From DASPHG01 sp963748315 (GTDB lineage: Bacteria > Actinomycetota > Thermoleophilia > Solirubrobacterales > Thermoleophilaceae): a stretch of 64,000 nucleotides of DNA. The stretch lies in assembly GCA_963748315.1 (NCBI GenBank), contig CAVVIK010000005.1, forward strand, positions 310,001-374,000. Reading direction: 5' to 3'. Each line of letters starts with the position of its first letter. Within the stretch, counting starts at the first letter, position 1. Both the position numbers and the translations under genes were made by a program. A model generated the notes under the pieces. It saw nothing but the letters and a program-made list of their open reading frames with translations, did no database searches and was not told where the DNA came from. This document shows, in pieces, positions 34,485 through 42,051 of the stretch.

Positions 34485-34842
34485 CGCTCGGCTGGAGAGC
34501 GCCCACGAGCGCGATCAGGTGCTCCGGCTCGTTCTTCGGCGAGTAGACCCCGCCGGCATCCTCGACCTGGTCCTGGATCAGGTAGCGCGGCACGCCCGTG
34601 TGGATCACCACGGCGGTTGAGGGGCTCGATTCCTTGATGGCCGCGACGCTGCCGTCGATGTTGCCCACAGCCGTGCGGTAGTCGAGCACGACGAGCGTCG
34701 GGCTCCAGTCGAGCGCCGCCGCCGCGATCGCCTCGTCCGCGGTGCCGCTTTCGCCGACTATGTCGGCATGACCCGTTAGGCGCTGCCTGAGCAGCTGCCG
34801 CATGCGCGGATTCTGGTCGCATACGTATACGCGCGCCGCCAT
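34456..34842 (-). CDS. Stand-alone response regulator receiver-like protein
   Basis: The ~128-residue protein has the receiver fold: the acidic pocket in VYVCDQNPRMRQLL, the phosphorylatable Asp in TLVVLDYRTAVGN, a Thr in VVIHTGVP, and the Lys in VYSPKNEPEHL. There is no output domain. A histidine kinase is not seen nearby. The ATG at 34842 was chosen; an in-frame start at 34863 would add seven residues. Confidence 0.75.
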   Translation of the reverse strand: MAARVYVCDQNPRMRQLLRQRLTGHADIVGESGTADEAIAAAALDWSPTLVVLDYRTAVGNIDGSVAAIKESSPSTAVVIHTGVPRYLIQDQVEDAGGVYSPKNEPEHLIALVGALQPSATEAASRDS

Positions 34843-34893
34843 CCCGAGACAAGATCTTCCCATAAATGGTGCGTTCGGAACACCGGTTAGGGG

Positions 34894-35996
34894 TCAGCCG
34901 CCGAGTGGGTTCCCGCTGCTCTCGTCCGGCGTCGTTGTCGGCTGATCGTCGAGCGACCCGGTGTCCGTGCCCGATGCGGCCTGGAGGTCGGCGAGGCGGC
35001 CGCGCAGCACCGAGTCCCCGCTGTGGGCCGCATTTTGATCCACCGTCTCGCGTGAGATATCGAGGTAGGTGAAGTCCTCGTAGTTCTCCGGCAGCCGGCC
35101 GGCCCCCTGGTAGTTGCCTTGGCGGTCGGTCAGCTGGGCGCCCATGGACGTGGCGTCGTCCTGGCTGTTGAAGAGCCAGACCTCGTATGCCTCGCCCTCC
35201 TTCGTCGGCTTGAGGCCGCGCGCCTGCACTAGCAGCGAGCGCTCGCCGTCGCTCTCTGTGATCAGCGCGATGCCGACGCCCTTCTCACCGCTCTGCGGGC
35301 GAAGCAGGAGCTGGCCCAGGACCTGCGGCTGCCCGTCGGCCTGGTCGCTGCTCGTATCGCCGCTGTCGCCGTCGTCGTCGCCCGTCAGCAGGCCGACCGG
35401 CCAGATGAGCAGGATGAAGAGCAAGGCGGTAGCCGCGGCAGCGCCGGCGGCGATGCGCCGGCGGCGGACGATCGTCTCGGCGTCGGCCGACAGCGGCCGC
35501 GCCGGGCGCTCCACGCGACTGCGCAGGCTCGCCAGCGGGGACGGGCGCTCGCGACGCGGCTTGCGCTCGCGGCGCGGCTCGCGTTCGCGGCGCGGCTCGC
35601 GTTGGCGCGTCTCGGCTCGCGCTCGCGCACGGGCGTGGCATCGCCCTCCGGGATCACGGGGATGTCGCGCTCGTCGTAGAGGTGGTCGAGCGAGTCGAGC
35701 AGCGACAGCGCCCACAGGCGGGCGGGCTCGGATCGCTTCAGGTGCCCGCGAGTCGCCGTTCCCTCCGGGCCGGTCTGCTGGCCGAGCAGGTAGTCCGCCA
35801 CCTGGCCGCGCCAGTCCTCGTCCACGCGCGCCGCGCTCCGGGACGACAGGTCGACGAGCGCTTCGCGGGCAAGCTGGCGGACCCGCGCGGTGGGCATGCC
35901 GAGCATGTCGCCCAGGTCGCTATAGGACTGGCGGCGTTGGATGACGAGCTCGAGGATCGCCCGTTGCTCGGCAGGCAGCTGGTCGAACGTGGCCAT
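34894..35996 (-). CDS. Membrane protein fusing a sigma region 4-like HTH with an RskA-like outer domain (one frameshift)
   Basis: The N-terminal 50 residues (LPAEQRAILELVIQRRQSYSDLGDMLGMPTARVRQLAREAL) form a sigma-70 region 4-type helix-turn-helix. An ~80-residue helical part, a low-complexity Arg/Glu/Pro linker and a single membrane segment (AAATALLFILLIWPVGLL) follow. The outer C-terminal domain (GEAYEVWLFNSQDDATSMGAQL, GAGRLP) resembles the anti-sigma-K factor RskA. A one-base deletion near 35605, in the repetitive linker, splits the frame. I infer a membrane-tethered regulator in which sigma-like and anti-sigma-like parts are in one chain. It is divergent from the thioesterase gene. Confidence 0.7.
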
Positions 35997-36011
35997 GCTC
36001 GGGGCGCAGGT

Positions 36012-36024
36012 TATCTTCCCCCCG
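36012..36024 (+). promoter_or_regulatory. Leaderless promoter of the thioesterase gene
   Basis: TATCTT (36012-36017) is 7 bases before the GTG at 36025. It lies 16 bases from the divergent start of the HTH/RskA gene. Confidence 0.45.
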
Positions 36025-36443
36025 GTGACGGAAGAGCCACGGGTCCCGTTCGAACGGACCCTCGAGAGCCATCTTCACCGGGAGACCCAGGAGATGACCG
36101 ACGAGCGCGTCGTCGCGACGATGTCGGTGGACGACCAGCCGGTCCTCCAGCCGATGGGCATCGTCCACGGCGGCGTGTACGCGACGATGGCGGAGGGGAT
36201 GGTCGTCCGAGGCCACGTTCCGCGTCGTCTACCCGGACGGGAACATCGCAGTGGGAATGTCAGAACAGCACGAGCTTCCTGCGCCCATCACGACGGGCAC
36301 GATCCACGCCGAGGCCCGCCGCCGCCACCGCGGGCGGACAACCTGGGTGTGGGAGGTGGACTTCACCGACGACGACGGCCGCCTGTGCGCGATCACGCCG
36401 CGTGACGATCGCGGTGCGGCCTATCCCCGCCAGCGGTTCGTGA
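36025..36443 (+). CDS. Hotdog-fold PaaI-like thioesterase (two frameshifts)
   Basis: Across two one-base insertions the product reads as a ~138-residue hotdog thioesterase. The active-site segment is QPMGIVHGGVYATMAEGM, then SEATFRVVYPDGNIAVGMSEQHELPAPITTGTIHAEARRRHRGRTTWVWEVDF, ending RVTIAVRPIPASGS at 36443. The breaks are near 36207 (ATGGTCGTCCG) and 36397 (ACGCCGCG). The likely substrate is an acyl- or aryl-CoA. The end overlaps the nadE 3' end by 23 bases. Confidence 0.75.
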
Positions 36444-38004
36444 TCGGCAGCCGCCGGTCGCGCCCGAACGCCTTCGGCGAGATCTTCACCCCCGGCGGCG
36501 CCTGGCGGCGCTTGTACTCGGCCAGGTCGACCATGCGGATCACGCGCTTCACCTCGTCCTCGGGCAGGCCCCGCTCGACCAGCTCGCCCGCATCGAGGTC
36601 GTCCTCGACGTAGCCCTCGAGGATCGCGTCGAGCACTTCGTACGGCGGCAGCGACTGGTCGTCGCGCTGCTCGTAGCGGAGCTCTGCGGAGGGCGGGCGC
36701 TCGAGCACGGTCGCCGGCACGAGCTCGCGCCCGGCCTGCTCGTTCCGCCACCGGACGAGCCGGTAGACCCACTGCTTGAAGACGTCCTTGAGGACGGCGA
36801 AGCCGCCCGCCATGTCGCCGTACAGCGTCGCGTAGCCGACCGACATCTCGGACTTGTTGCCCGTCGTCAGGACCAGCCAGCCGAACTTGTTCGACAGGGC
36901 CATCACGATGTTGCCGCGCACGCGCGCCTGCAGGTTCTCCTCGGTCAGGTCCGGCTCGCGGCCGGCGAAGGGCTCGGCCAACAGCTCGTCGTAGGCCTCC
37001 GTCGCGGACTCGATCGGCAGCTCGTAGAGCTGGACTCCGAGGTTCTCCGAGATCGTGCGCGCGTCGGATCTCGTGCCCTCCGACGAGTAGCGCGAGGGCA
37101 TCGTGACCGTGACCACGCGCTCGGGGCCGAGCGCGTCGACGGCGACGAGCACCGTCAGGGCCGAGTCGATGCCGCCCGACGACGCGATCACGACCTTCTC
37201 GAATCCGTTCTTGGCGACGTAATCCCGCACGCCGGTGACGAGCGCGCGGTAGATCTCCTCCTCCGGGGGCAGGGGCTCGGCGACGTCGCCGTCCAGCACC
37301 AGCGCCTCGTCGAACTGCGGCCCGCGCGCGCTCACCTCGCCATCGGGCCCGACGATCAGGCTGTGCCCGTCGAACACGAGCTCGTCCTGGCCGCCGACGA
37401 GGTTGCAGAAAGCCATCGTCACGCTGTTGGCACGCGCGAGCTCGGCGATCAGCCGCTCGCGCTCCATCCCCTTGCCGTGGTGGTAGGGGGACGCCGACAG
37501 GTTCACGATCACCCGCGCGCCCGCCGCCGCGGTCGCCTCGGCCGGCTCCGGCATCCAGATGTCCTCGCAGATCGTGATGCCGACGGGCGTGCCGCCGACG
37601 TCCACCACGACGGGGCCGTCGCCCGGCTCGAACCAGCGGCGCTCGTCGAACACCCCGTAGTTCGGCAAGAGCAGCTTCCGGTACACGGCCCGGACCTCGC
37701 CGTCGGCCACGGCCGCGGCAGCGTTGTACACGTGCCCGCCGTCGTTCTCCGGCCAGCCGACGATCGCCGTGACGCCACTCACCGCGAGACCCTCGAGCGC
37801 CGCTTGCGCGCGGCGCAGGAAGCCGCGCTTGAGCAGCAGGTCCTCCGGCGGGTAGCCCGTCAGCGTCAGTTCGGGAAAGACGACGAGCTGGGCACCCGCG
37901 TCGCGGGCGCGTGCGGCGAGCTCCTCGACCTTGGCCGCGTTCCCCTCGATGTCGCCGACCGCGGCGTTCATCTGGGCGAGCGCGATGCGCAGTTCGTCCG
38001 CCAT
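36421..38004 (-). CDS. nadE: Glutamine-dependent NAD+ synthetase
   Basis: NadE amidates nicotinic acid adenine dinucleotide to NAD+. The 527-residue protein has an N-terminal nitrilase-type glutaminase domain with the Glu-Lys-Cys triad (FPELTLTGYPPEDLL, YRKLLLPNYGVFDERRWF, GITICEDIWMP). A C-terminal synthetase domain carries the ATP loop VIASSGGIDSALT and LTTGNKSEMSVGYATLYGDMAGGFA. The two-domain form can use glutamine as nitrogen source. It is divergent from the PfkB-family gene. Confidence 0.95.
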   Translation of the reverse strand: MADELRIALAQMNAAVGDIEGNAAKVEELAARARDAGAQLVVFPELTLTGYPPEDLLLKRGFLRRAQAALEGLAVSGVTAIVGWPENDGGHVYNAAAAVADGEVRAVYRKLLLPNYGVFDERRWFEPGDGPVVVDVGGTPVGITICEDIWMPEPAEATAAAGARVIVNLSASPYHHGKGMERERLIAELARANSVTMAFCNLVGGQDELVFDGHSLIVGPDGEVSARGPQFDEALVLDGDVAEPLPPEEEIYRALVTGVRDYVAKNGFEKVVIASSGGIDSALTVLVAVDALGPERVVTVTMPSRYSSEGTRSDARTISENLGVQLYELPIESATEAYDELLAEPFAGREPDLTEENLQARVRGNIVMALSNKFGWLVLTTGNKSEMSVGYATLYGDMAGGFAVLKDVFKQWVYRLVRWRNEQAGRELVPATVLERPPSAELRYEQRDDQSLPPYEVLDAILEGYVEDDLDAGELVERGLPEDEVKRVIRMVDLAEYKRRQAPPGVKISPKAFGRDRRLPITNRWRG

Positions 38005-38021
38005 GCATCAAGGTTACGGTC

Positions 38022-38843
38022 GTGCGGGTTGCGGTAATCGGCCACGTCGAATGGTGCGAGTTCGCGCGCGTGGAGCGGGTGCCGCTCGCGGGCGAGATCG
38101 CCGAGGGGTCGCCGCTGCTCGAGGAGCCGGCTGGGGGCGGCGCCGTGGCGGCCGTCCAGATGGCTCGGCTCGCGGGCAGCTGCGACTTCTTCACCGCGCT
38201 CGGCGACGACGCCACGGCGCGGCGCGCGATCGACCGGCTGAGCGCCCTCGGGGTGACCGTCCACGCCGCGAAGCGGGCCGCGGCGACGCGGCGCGCTTGG
38301 GTCCACGTCGACAGCCAGGGAGAGCGAACGATCACCGTGCTCGGGGAGAAGCTCGTTCCGGCGCTGGGCGACCCGCTCTCTTGGGACGTCCTCGACCAGG
38401 CTGAGGCCGTGTTCTTCGTCGCCGGCGCCGACGGGGTGCTCGAGCGTGCGCGTGCGGCGCACCTCCTGGGCGCCACGACCCGCTCGCTGCCGCCCGGGCC
38501 GGGCGTCGCGCTGGACGTGGCGATCGGCTCCAGCAACGACGTCTCCGAGACGTTCGCGCCGGGGGACCTGAAGCCACCGCCGACCCTCTCGGTCTGGACG
38601 AACGGGGCCGCGGGCGGGCGCTGGCTGTCGGCGGACGGCCGCAACGGGACCTACGAGCCCGCGCCGCTCCCAGGGCCGGTCGCGGACGCCTACGGGGCCG
38701 GCGACTCGTTCGCCGCGGGCACGACCTTCGGCCTAGCGCGCGGCGACACGATCGACGAGGCGCTCGCGCTCGGAGCGCGCTGCGGCGCTACGGTCATGAC
38801 CAGCAACGGGCCCTACGAAAGGCGGCACACGCGGGAGGCGTGA
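38022..38843 (+). CDS. PfkB family sugar kinase
   Basis: The 273-residue protein is a ribokinase-type kinase: VAVIGHVEWCEF at the start, EPAGGGAVAAVQMARL as the di-Gly substrate motif, FTALGDDATARRAIDRL, and the catalytic VADAYGAGDSFAAG, where the last Asp is the base (DTxGAGD appears as DAYGAGD). The substrate is not clear. The GTG start has no evident Shine-Dalgarno. The stop is 25 bases before the ferritin-like gene. Confidence 0.82.
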   Translation: MRVAVIGHVEWCEFARVERVPLAGEIAEGSPLLEEPAGGGAVAAVQMARLAGSCDFFTALGDDATARRAIDRLSALGVTVHAAKRAAATRRAWVHVDSQGERTITVLGEKLVPALGDPLSWDVLDQAEAVFFVAGADGVLERARAAHLLGATTRSLPPGPGVALDVAIGSSNDVSETFAPGDLKPPPTLSVWTNGAAGGRWLSADGRNGTYEPAPLPGPVADAYGAGDSFAAGTTFGLARGDTIDEALALGARCGATVMTSNGPYERRHTREA

Positions 38844-38867
38844 CGGCAACGAACGCAGGAGGAAGCA

Positions 38868-39377
38868 ATGACCACACGCACAAGCTCCCAGGGGATCCTG
38901 TCCGACGAGAACACCGAGAAGCGCGAGGAGATCATCGAGCTCCTGACCAAGGCGTACTGGATGGAGCTCGAGACCGTGATGAGCTACATCGCGAACTCCG
39001 TCAACCCGGACGGGCTTCGGGCCCAGGAGATCGTCGAGTCGCTCCAGGAGGACATCCAGGAGGAGCTCGGCCACGCGCAGCAGTTCGCGTCGCGGATCAA
39101 GGAGCTCTACGGCGTCGTGCCGGGATCGCTCGAGTTCAGCGCTGAGCAGTCATACCTGCAGCCCCCCGAGCAGCAGACCGACATCGTGCACGTCATCAAG
39201 GGCGTGATCGAGGCCGAGACCGGCGCGATCGAGCACTACAACCGCATCATCGAGGTCACCGACGGGGTCGACTGGGTCACGCAGGACATGGTGATCGCGA
39301 TCCTCCACGACGAGGAGGGCCACCGCCGGCTGTTCGAGGGCTTCCTGCGCGAGTTCGAGGCCGACGGGCTGGCGTAG
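38868..39377 (+). CDS. Ferritin-like (bacterioferritin-type) protein
   Basis: The 169-residue, all-helical protein keeps the di-iron ligands of the ferritin superfamily: Glu in YWMELETVMSYIAN, E-x2-H in IQEELGHAQQFASRI, Glu in VIEAETGAIEHYNRII, and E-x2-H in LHDEEGHRRLFEGF. It likely stores or detoxifies iron; the exact subfamily is uncertain. A GGAGGAA Shine-Dalgarno sits at the right distance, in contrast to the leaderless genes. Confidence 0.85.
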   Translation: MTTRTSSQGILSDENTEKREEIIELLTKAYWMELETVMSYIANSVNPDGLRAQEIVESLQEDIQEELGHAQQFASRIKELYGVVPGSLEFSAEQSYLQPPEQQTDIVHVIKGVIEAETGAIEHYNRIIEVTDGVDWVTQDMVIAILHDEEGHRRLFEGFLREFEADGLA

Positions 39378-39381
39378 CCCG

Positions 39382-39405
39382 CCGGCCTCTGTTCCCCTAG
39401 GCCGG
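39382..39405. terminator. Bidirectional hairpin between the ferritin-like gene and amt
   Basis: A 7-base stem (CCGGCCT with AGGCCGG) and a 10-base loop lie between convergent genes and overlap the amt stop codon. There is no strong T tract, so termination is probable but not certain. Confidence 0.4.
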
Positions 39406-40683
39406 GTTCGTCACGTACATGCGGCGGTCGCGCTCGCCGTCCGGCTCGACGAGGATCGCGCCCTCGCCCGTGACGTAGGCCTCCTCGCCGTGCTGCATGA
39501 CGTCGAGCCCGATCGCCTCGTCGCGCTCCGTCACCCGCAGGCGGAAGCCGAACGCCATCGACCGCAGCAGGATGAACGTCGCGGCGAACGCGTACAGCGG
39601 TGCGACGAGGGCGGCCAGCGCCTGGTCGCCGAGCAGCGCGGACTCGCCGTAGACGAGGCCGTCGGAGATGCCGTTCCAGTCCGCCTGCGCGAAGAACCCG
39701 ATGAACAGGATCCCCGTGAAGCCGGCCACGCCGTGGGCGGCCAGGACGTCGAGCGTCTCGTCGACGCGCGTACGCGGGCGCAGCACGATCACCGCATAGC
39801 TCGGGAGTGCCGCGATCACGCCGAGCGCCATCGCCCAGCCGGGGCTGACGAATCCGCCGGCGGGCGTGATCCCCACGCAGCCGACGATGATCGCCGTGGC
39901 GGCGCCCACCGCCGTGACCTGCCTGCCGCGGATCAGGTCGAGCAACATCCAGGTAACGAGGGTGCATGCCGGGCAGAGCAGCGTGTTGATGAAGGCCAGG
40001 ACGCTGTTCTGGCCCGTCCCGATGCCGCTACCGCCGTTGAAGCCGAACCAGCCGAACCACAGCAACCCGGCGCCGAGCAGCACGAACACCGTGTTGTGCG
40101 GCAGGAGCGCCTGGCGCCCGTAGTCCAGGCGCCGGCCGACGACGAGCGCCGCGGCGAGCGCCGAGAAACCGGAGCCCATCTCGACCGGGACGCCGCCCGC
40201 GAAGTCGAGCGTGCCGCCATCCGCCAGGAAGCCTCCGCCGAAGACCCAGTGCGCCATCACGGGGTAGACGAAGATCGACCAGAGCGCGATGAAGCCGAGG
40301 TAGGGCAGGAAGCGCATCCGCTCGACGACCGCGCCGGAGACCAGTGCCGCCGTGATGATGCAGAAGCTGGCCTGGAAGGAGAAGAACACGACATGCGGAA
40401 TCGTCGTCTCGCCGTACGGCTCGAACCCGACGTCCTTGAGGAACGCGTAGTCGAAGTTGCCGATGAACCCGCTGCCGTCGCCGAAGGCCAGCGAGTATCC
40501 GACCAGTGCCCAGGTGACCGTCACGACGCCTAGCGCCGCGATGGACATCATGAACGTGTTCAGGGTGTTCTTCGCGCGCACGAGGCCCGCGTAGAAGAGA
40601 CCGAGCCCGATCGTCATGAAGAGGACGAGCGCGGTCGCCGTCAGCATCCAGGCGGTATCGCCTGTATCGATCCCGGGCGGCAT
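39397..40683 (-). CDS. amt: Ammonium transporter
   Basis: AmtB-type channel for ammonium in the cytoplasmic membrane. Eleven hydrophobic segments span ~410 residues. The pore His pair is visible in LLPHNTVFVLLGAGLLWFGWFGFNGGSG and LAAHGVAGFTGILF, and FFSFQASFCIITAALVSGAVVERMRF and the periplasmic gate region are conserved. The ATG shares a base with the glnK stop (TGATG), so GlnK and Amt are made together. GlnK should block the channel under nitrogen sufficiency. Confidence 0.96.
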   Translation of the reverse strand: MPPGIDTGDTAWMLTATALVLFMTIGLGLFYAGLVRAKNTLNTFMMSIAALGVVTVTWALVGYSLAFGDGSGFIGNFDYAFLKDVGFEPYGETTIPHVVFFSFQASFCIITAALVSGAVVERMRFLPYLGFIALWSIFVYPVMAHWVFGGGFLADGGTLDFAGGVPVEMGSGFSALAAALVVGRRLDYGRQALLPHNTVFVLLGAGLLWFGWFGFNGGSGIGTGQNSVLAFINTLLCPACTLVTWMLLDLIRGRQVTAVGAATAIIVGCVGITPAGGFVSPGWAMALGVIAALPSYAVIVLRPRTRVDETLDVLAAHGVAGFTGILFIGFFAQADWNGISDGLVYGESALLGDQALAALVAPLYAFAATFILLRSMAFGFRLRVTERDEAIGLDVMQHGEEAYVTGEGAILVEPDGERDRRMYVTNPA

Positions 40684-41036
40684 CAGGCACCCACCGGAGT
40701 CACGGCGGCCTTGTCGGTCTCGCCCGTGCGGATCCGCACCGCGCGCTCGAGCGGCAGTACGAAGATCTTCCCGTCACCGACCTCGCCGGTGCGCGCGCCC
40801 TCGCACAGCGCGTTGATCGTGGGATCGACGAAGTCATCCGACACGGCGATCTCGAACCGCACCTTGTCCGAGAGCTCCATCTTCACGGTCGTGCCGCGAT
40901 AGGTCTGGACGCGGTCGAGCTCCCCGCCGTGCCCCTGCACACGGCTGATGGAGAGGCCGCTGACCTCACATTTGTAAAGGGATGCCAGCACGTCGTTGGC
41001 CTTCTCCGGCCGGACGATTCCGATGACGAGTTTCAC
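40683..41036 (-). CDS. glnK: Nitrogen regulatory protein P-II (GlnK type) without Tyr51
   Basis: PII senses 2-oxoglutarate and ATP/ADP and controls Amt. The 117-residue protein has the PII core MKLVIGIVRPEKANDVLASL and the C-terminal VGDGKIFVLPLERAVRIRTGE. The T-loop reads TYRGTTVKMELSDKVRFE. The position equal to Tyr51, uridylylated or adenylylated in other bacteria, is Val, so control is likely by ligands only. An AAAGGAGCTG Shine-Dalgarno is 4 bases before the ATG. Confidence 0.95.
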   Translation of the reverse strand: MKLVIGIVRPEKANDVLASLYKCEVSGLSISRVQGHGGELDRVQTYRGTTVKMELSDKVRFEIAVSDDFVDPTINALCEGARTGEVGDGKIFVLPLERAVRIRTGETDKAAVTPVGA

Positions 41037-41103
41037 GCAGCTCCTTTCGAGCGGACGGGTCCGGCGCGATGCTCGGTGGCGCAGGTGGCCGGTGCCTTAT
41101 CCG

Positions 41104-41138
41104 GCGGTACAAAATCGCCCGCCGGGGCGTTGTACCGC
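41104..41138 (-). terminator. Long hairpin upstream of glnK, downstream of the 41142 gene
   Basis: Nine-base arms GCGGTACAA (41104-41112) and TTGTACCGC (41130-41138) enclose a second stem CGCCC/GGGCG with a GCCG loop. It starts 4 bases after the stop of the upstream gene, so it probably ends that unit. There is no T tract. A binding site for a nitrogen regulator is the alternative. Confidence 0.45.
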
Positions 41139-41141
41139 TGG

Positions 41142-41573
41142 CTAAGGGCCGAGGTGGAAATCCACGAAATTGCGGATTTCCGCCGGCCTGTCGCCGTACT
41201 CGATCCGCCCGTCGGCGATAGCCGCGAGCGAGGTCGTCAACGTCGGCTCGGGCTCGAACAGCACCGCCAGGCCCAGCCCCCGCAGCCGCGGGCCCGCGCC
41301 CTGGGCGAGCTCAGCGGCCCCGGGCGGCAGGCGCCGGTCCCGGTGCAGGACGACCACGTTGCCCTCGGCGACCGCGTCCTCGAGGCCGGGTGAGAGGACC
41401 GGCTCGCCGCTGTAGACCTCGCCGGGCACGGCGCGCGCGCCCTCGAGCTGGGACTCGTCGCGCGACTCGAAGAAGAGGATCACGCCGACCGCTCCGATCA
41501 GGGCGATCGCGAACGAGACGAGAAAGCCAAGGATGTCGCGGACGCGGGGCCTGCGCAGCCGGGGACGCCGCAT
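41142..41573 (-). CDS. Membrane-anchored protein, DUF3105-like
   Basis: The 143-residue protein has a basic N-terminus, one membrane segment (ILGFLVSFAIALIGAVGVILFF, residues ~15-36) and an outer domain with GNVVVLHRDRRLPPGAAEL and a C-terminal Trp-less EIRNFVDFHLG. The pattern is like DUF3105 proteins of actinobacteria, but the similarity is judged by eye only. It starts two bases after the stop of the YbaK-like gene and is cotranscribed with it. Function is unknown. Confidence 0.7.
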   Translation of the reverse strand: MRRPRLRRPRVRDILGFLVSFAIALIGAVGVILFFESRDESQLEGARAVPGEVYSGEPVLSPGLEDAVAEGNVVVLHRDRRLPPGAAELAQGAGPRLRGLGLAVLFEPEPTLTTSLAAIADGRIEYGDRPAEIRNFVDFHLGP

Positions 41574-41575
41574 CC

Positions 41576-42034
41576 TCAGGGGTCCGCGCCGAGCGGCACG
41601 ACCTCGGCCGAGACGCACTCGATCAGCTCGCGCGGATCCACCTCGAACAGGCTGTTCGCATCGCCGCCGGCGGCCCAGATCCGCTCGTGGCGGATGAGCG
41701 CCTCGTCGAAGAGCACCGGCAGCCCGTGCCCGATCGGCGGCACACCGCCGACCGGATAGCCCGTGGCCGCGCGAACCTCGTCCGGCGTGGCCATCCGCGC
41801 CTCCGCGCAATCGAGCGCGATCGCCACCCGCTCGACGTCGACCCGATGGGCGCCCGAAGAGACGCAGACGACGGGCTCGCCGTCGCATACGAACACGATC
41901 GACTTGGCGATCATCGCCTCGTCACAGCCGACCGCGACAGCGGCGTCGCGCACGGTCTTCGTCGACTGTTCGAGCGACTTGACCGCGACTTCGAGTCCCA
42001 GTTCGCGGGCGGCGTCCCTGACCTTCTCGCGCAC
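41576..42034 (-). CDS. YbaK/ProX-type aminoacyl-tRNA deacylase
   Basis: YbaK-family proteins remove wrong amino acids from tRNAs such as Cys-tRNA-Pro. Key segments are AAVAVGCDEAMIAKSIVFVCDGEPVVCV with the catalytic Lys, ATGYPVGGVPPIGHG and the C-terminal NSLFEVDPRELIE. The GTG at 42034 has a TACCCT box 7 bases upstream. The protein would then be 152 residues, matching the family. Confidence 0.88.
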   Translation of the reverse strand: MREKVRDAARELGLEVAVKSLEQSTKTVRDAAVAVGCDEAMIAKSIVFVCDGEPVVCVSSGAHRVDVERVAIALDCAEARMATPDEVRAATGYPVGGVPPIGHGLPVLFDEALIRHERIWAAGGDANSLFEVDPRELIECVSAEVVPLGADP

Positions 42035-42047
42035 TCCCGGAAGGGTA
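42035..42047 (-). promoter_or_regulatory. Leaderless promoter of the YbaK-like gene
   Basis: TACCCT (42047-42042, minus strand) is followed by 7 bases and the GTG start at 42034. It lies in the spacer after the WS/DGAT gene. Confidence 0.45.
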
Positions 42048-42051
42048 GTGC

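Noticed and set aside
34885..35640. Direct repeats in the Arg/Glu/Pro linker as a tandem repeat array or mobile element
   Set aside because: The repeats (CGCGGCTCGCG units) encode a low-complexity linker inside one gene; no element ends or target duplications are present.
37181..37240. Programmed frameshifting as a general explanation for the split genes
   Set aside because: No slippery heptamers or downstream pseudoknots are seen at the breaks, and the breaks are in unrelated genes with both signs.
36260..38644. Frame of ~794 codons spanning nadE and the kinase gene antisense
   Set aside because: Different frame from nadE and opposite to the kinase gene; no domain found.
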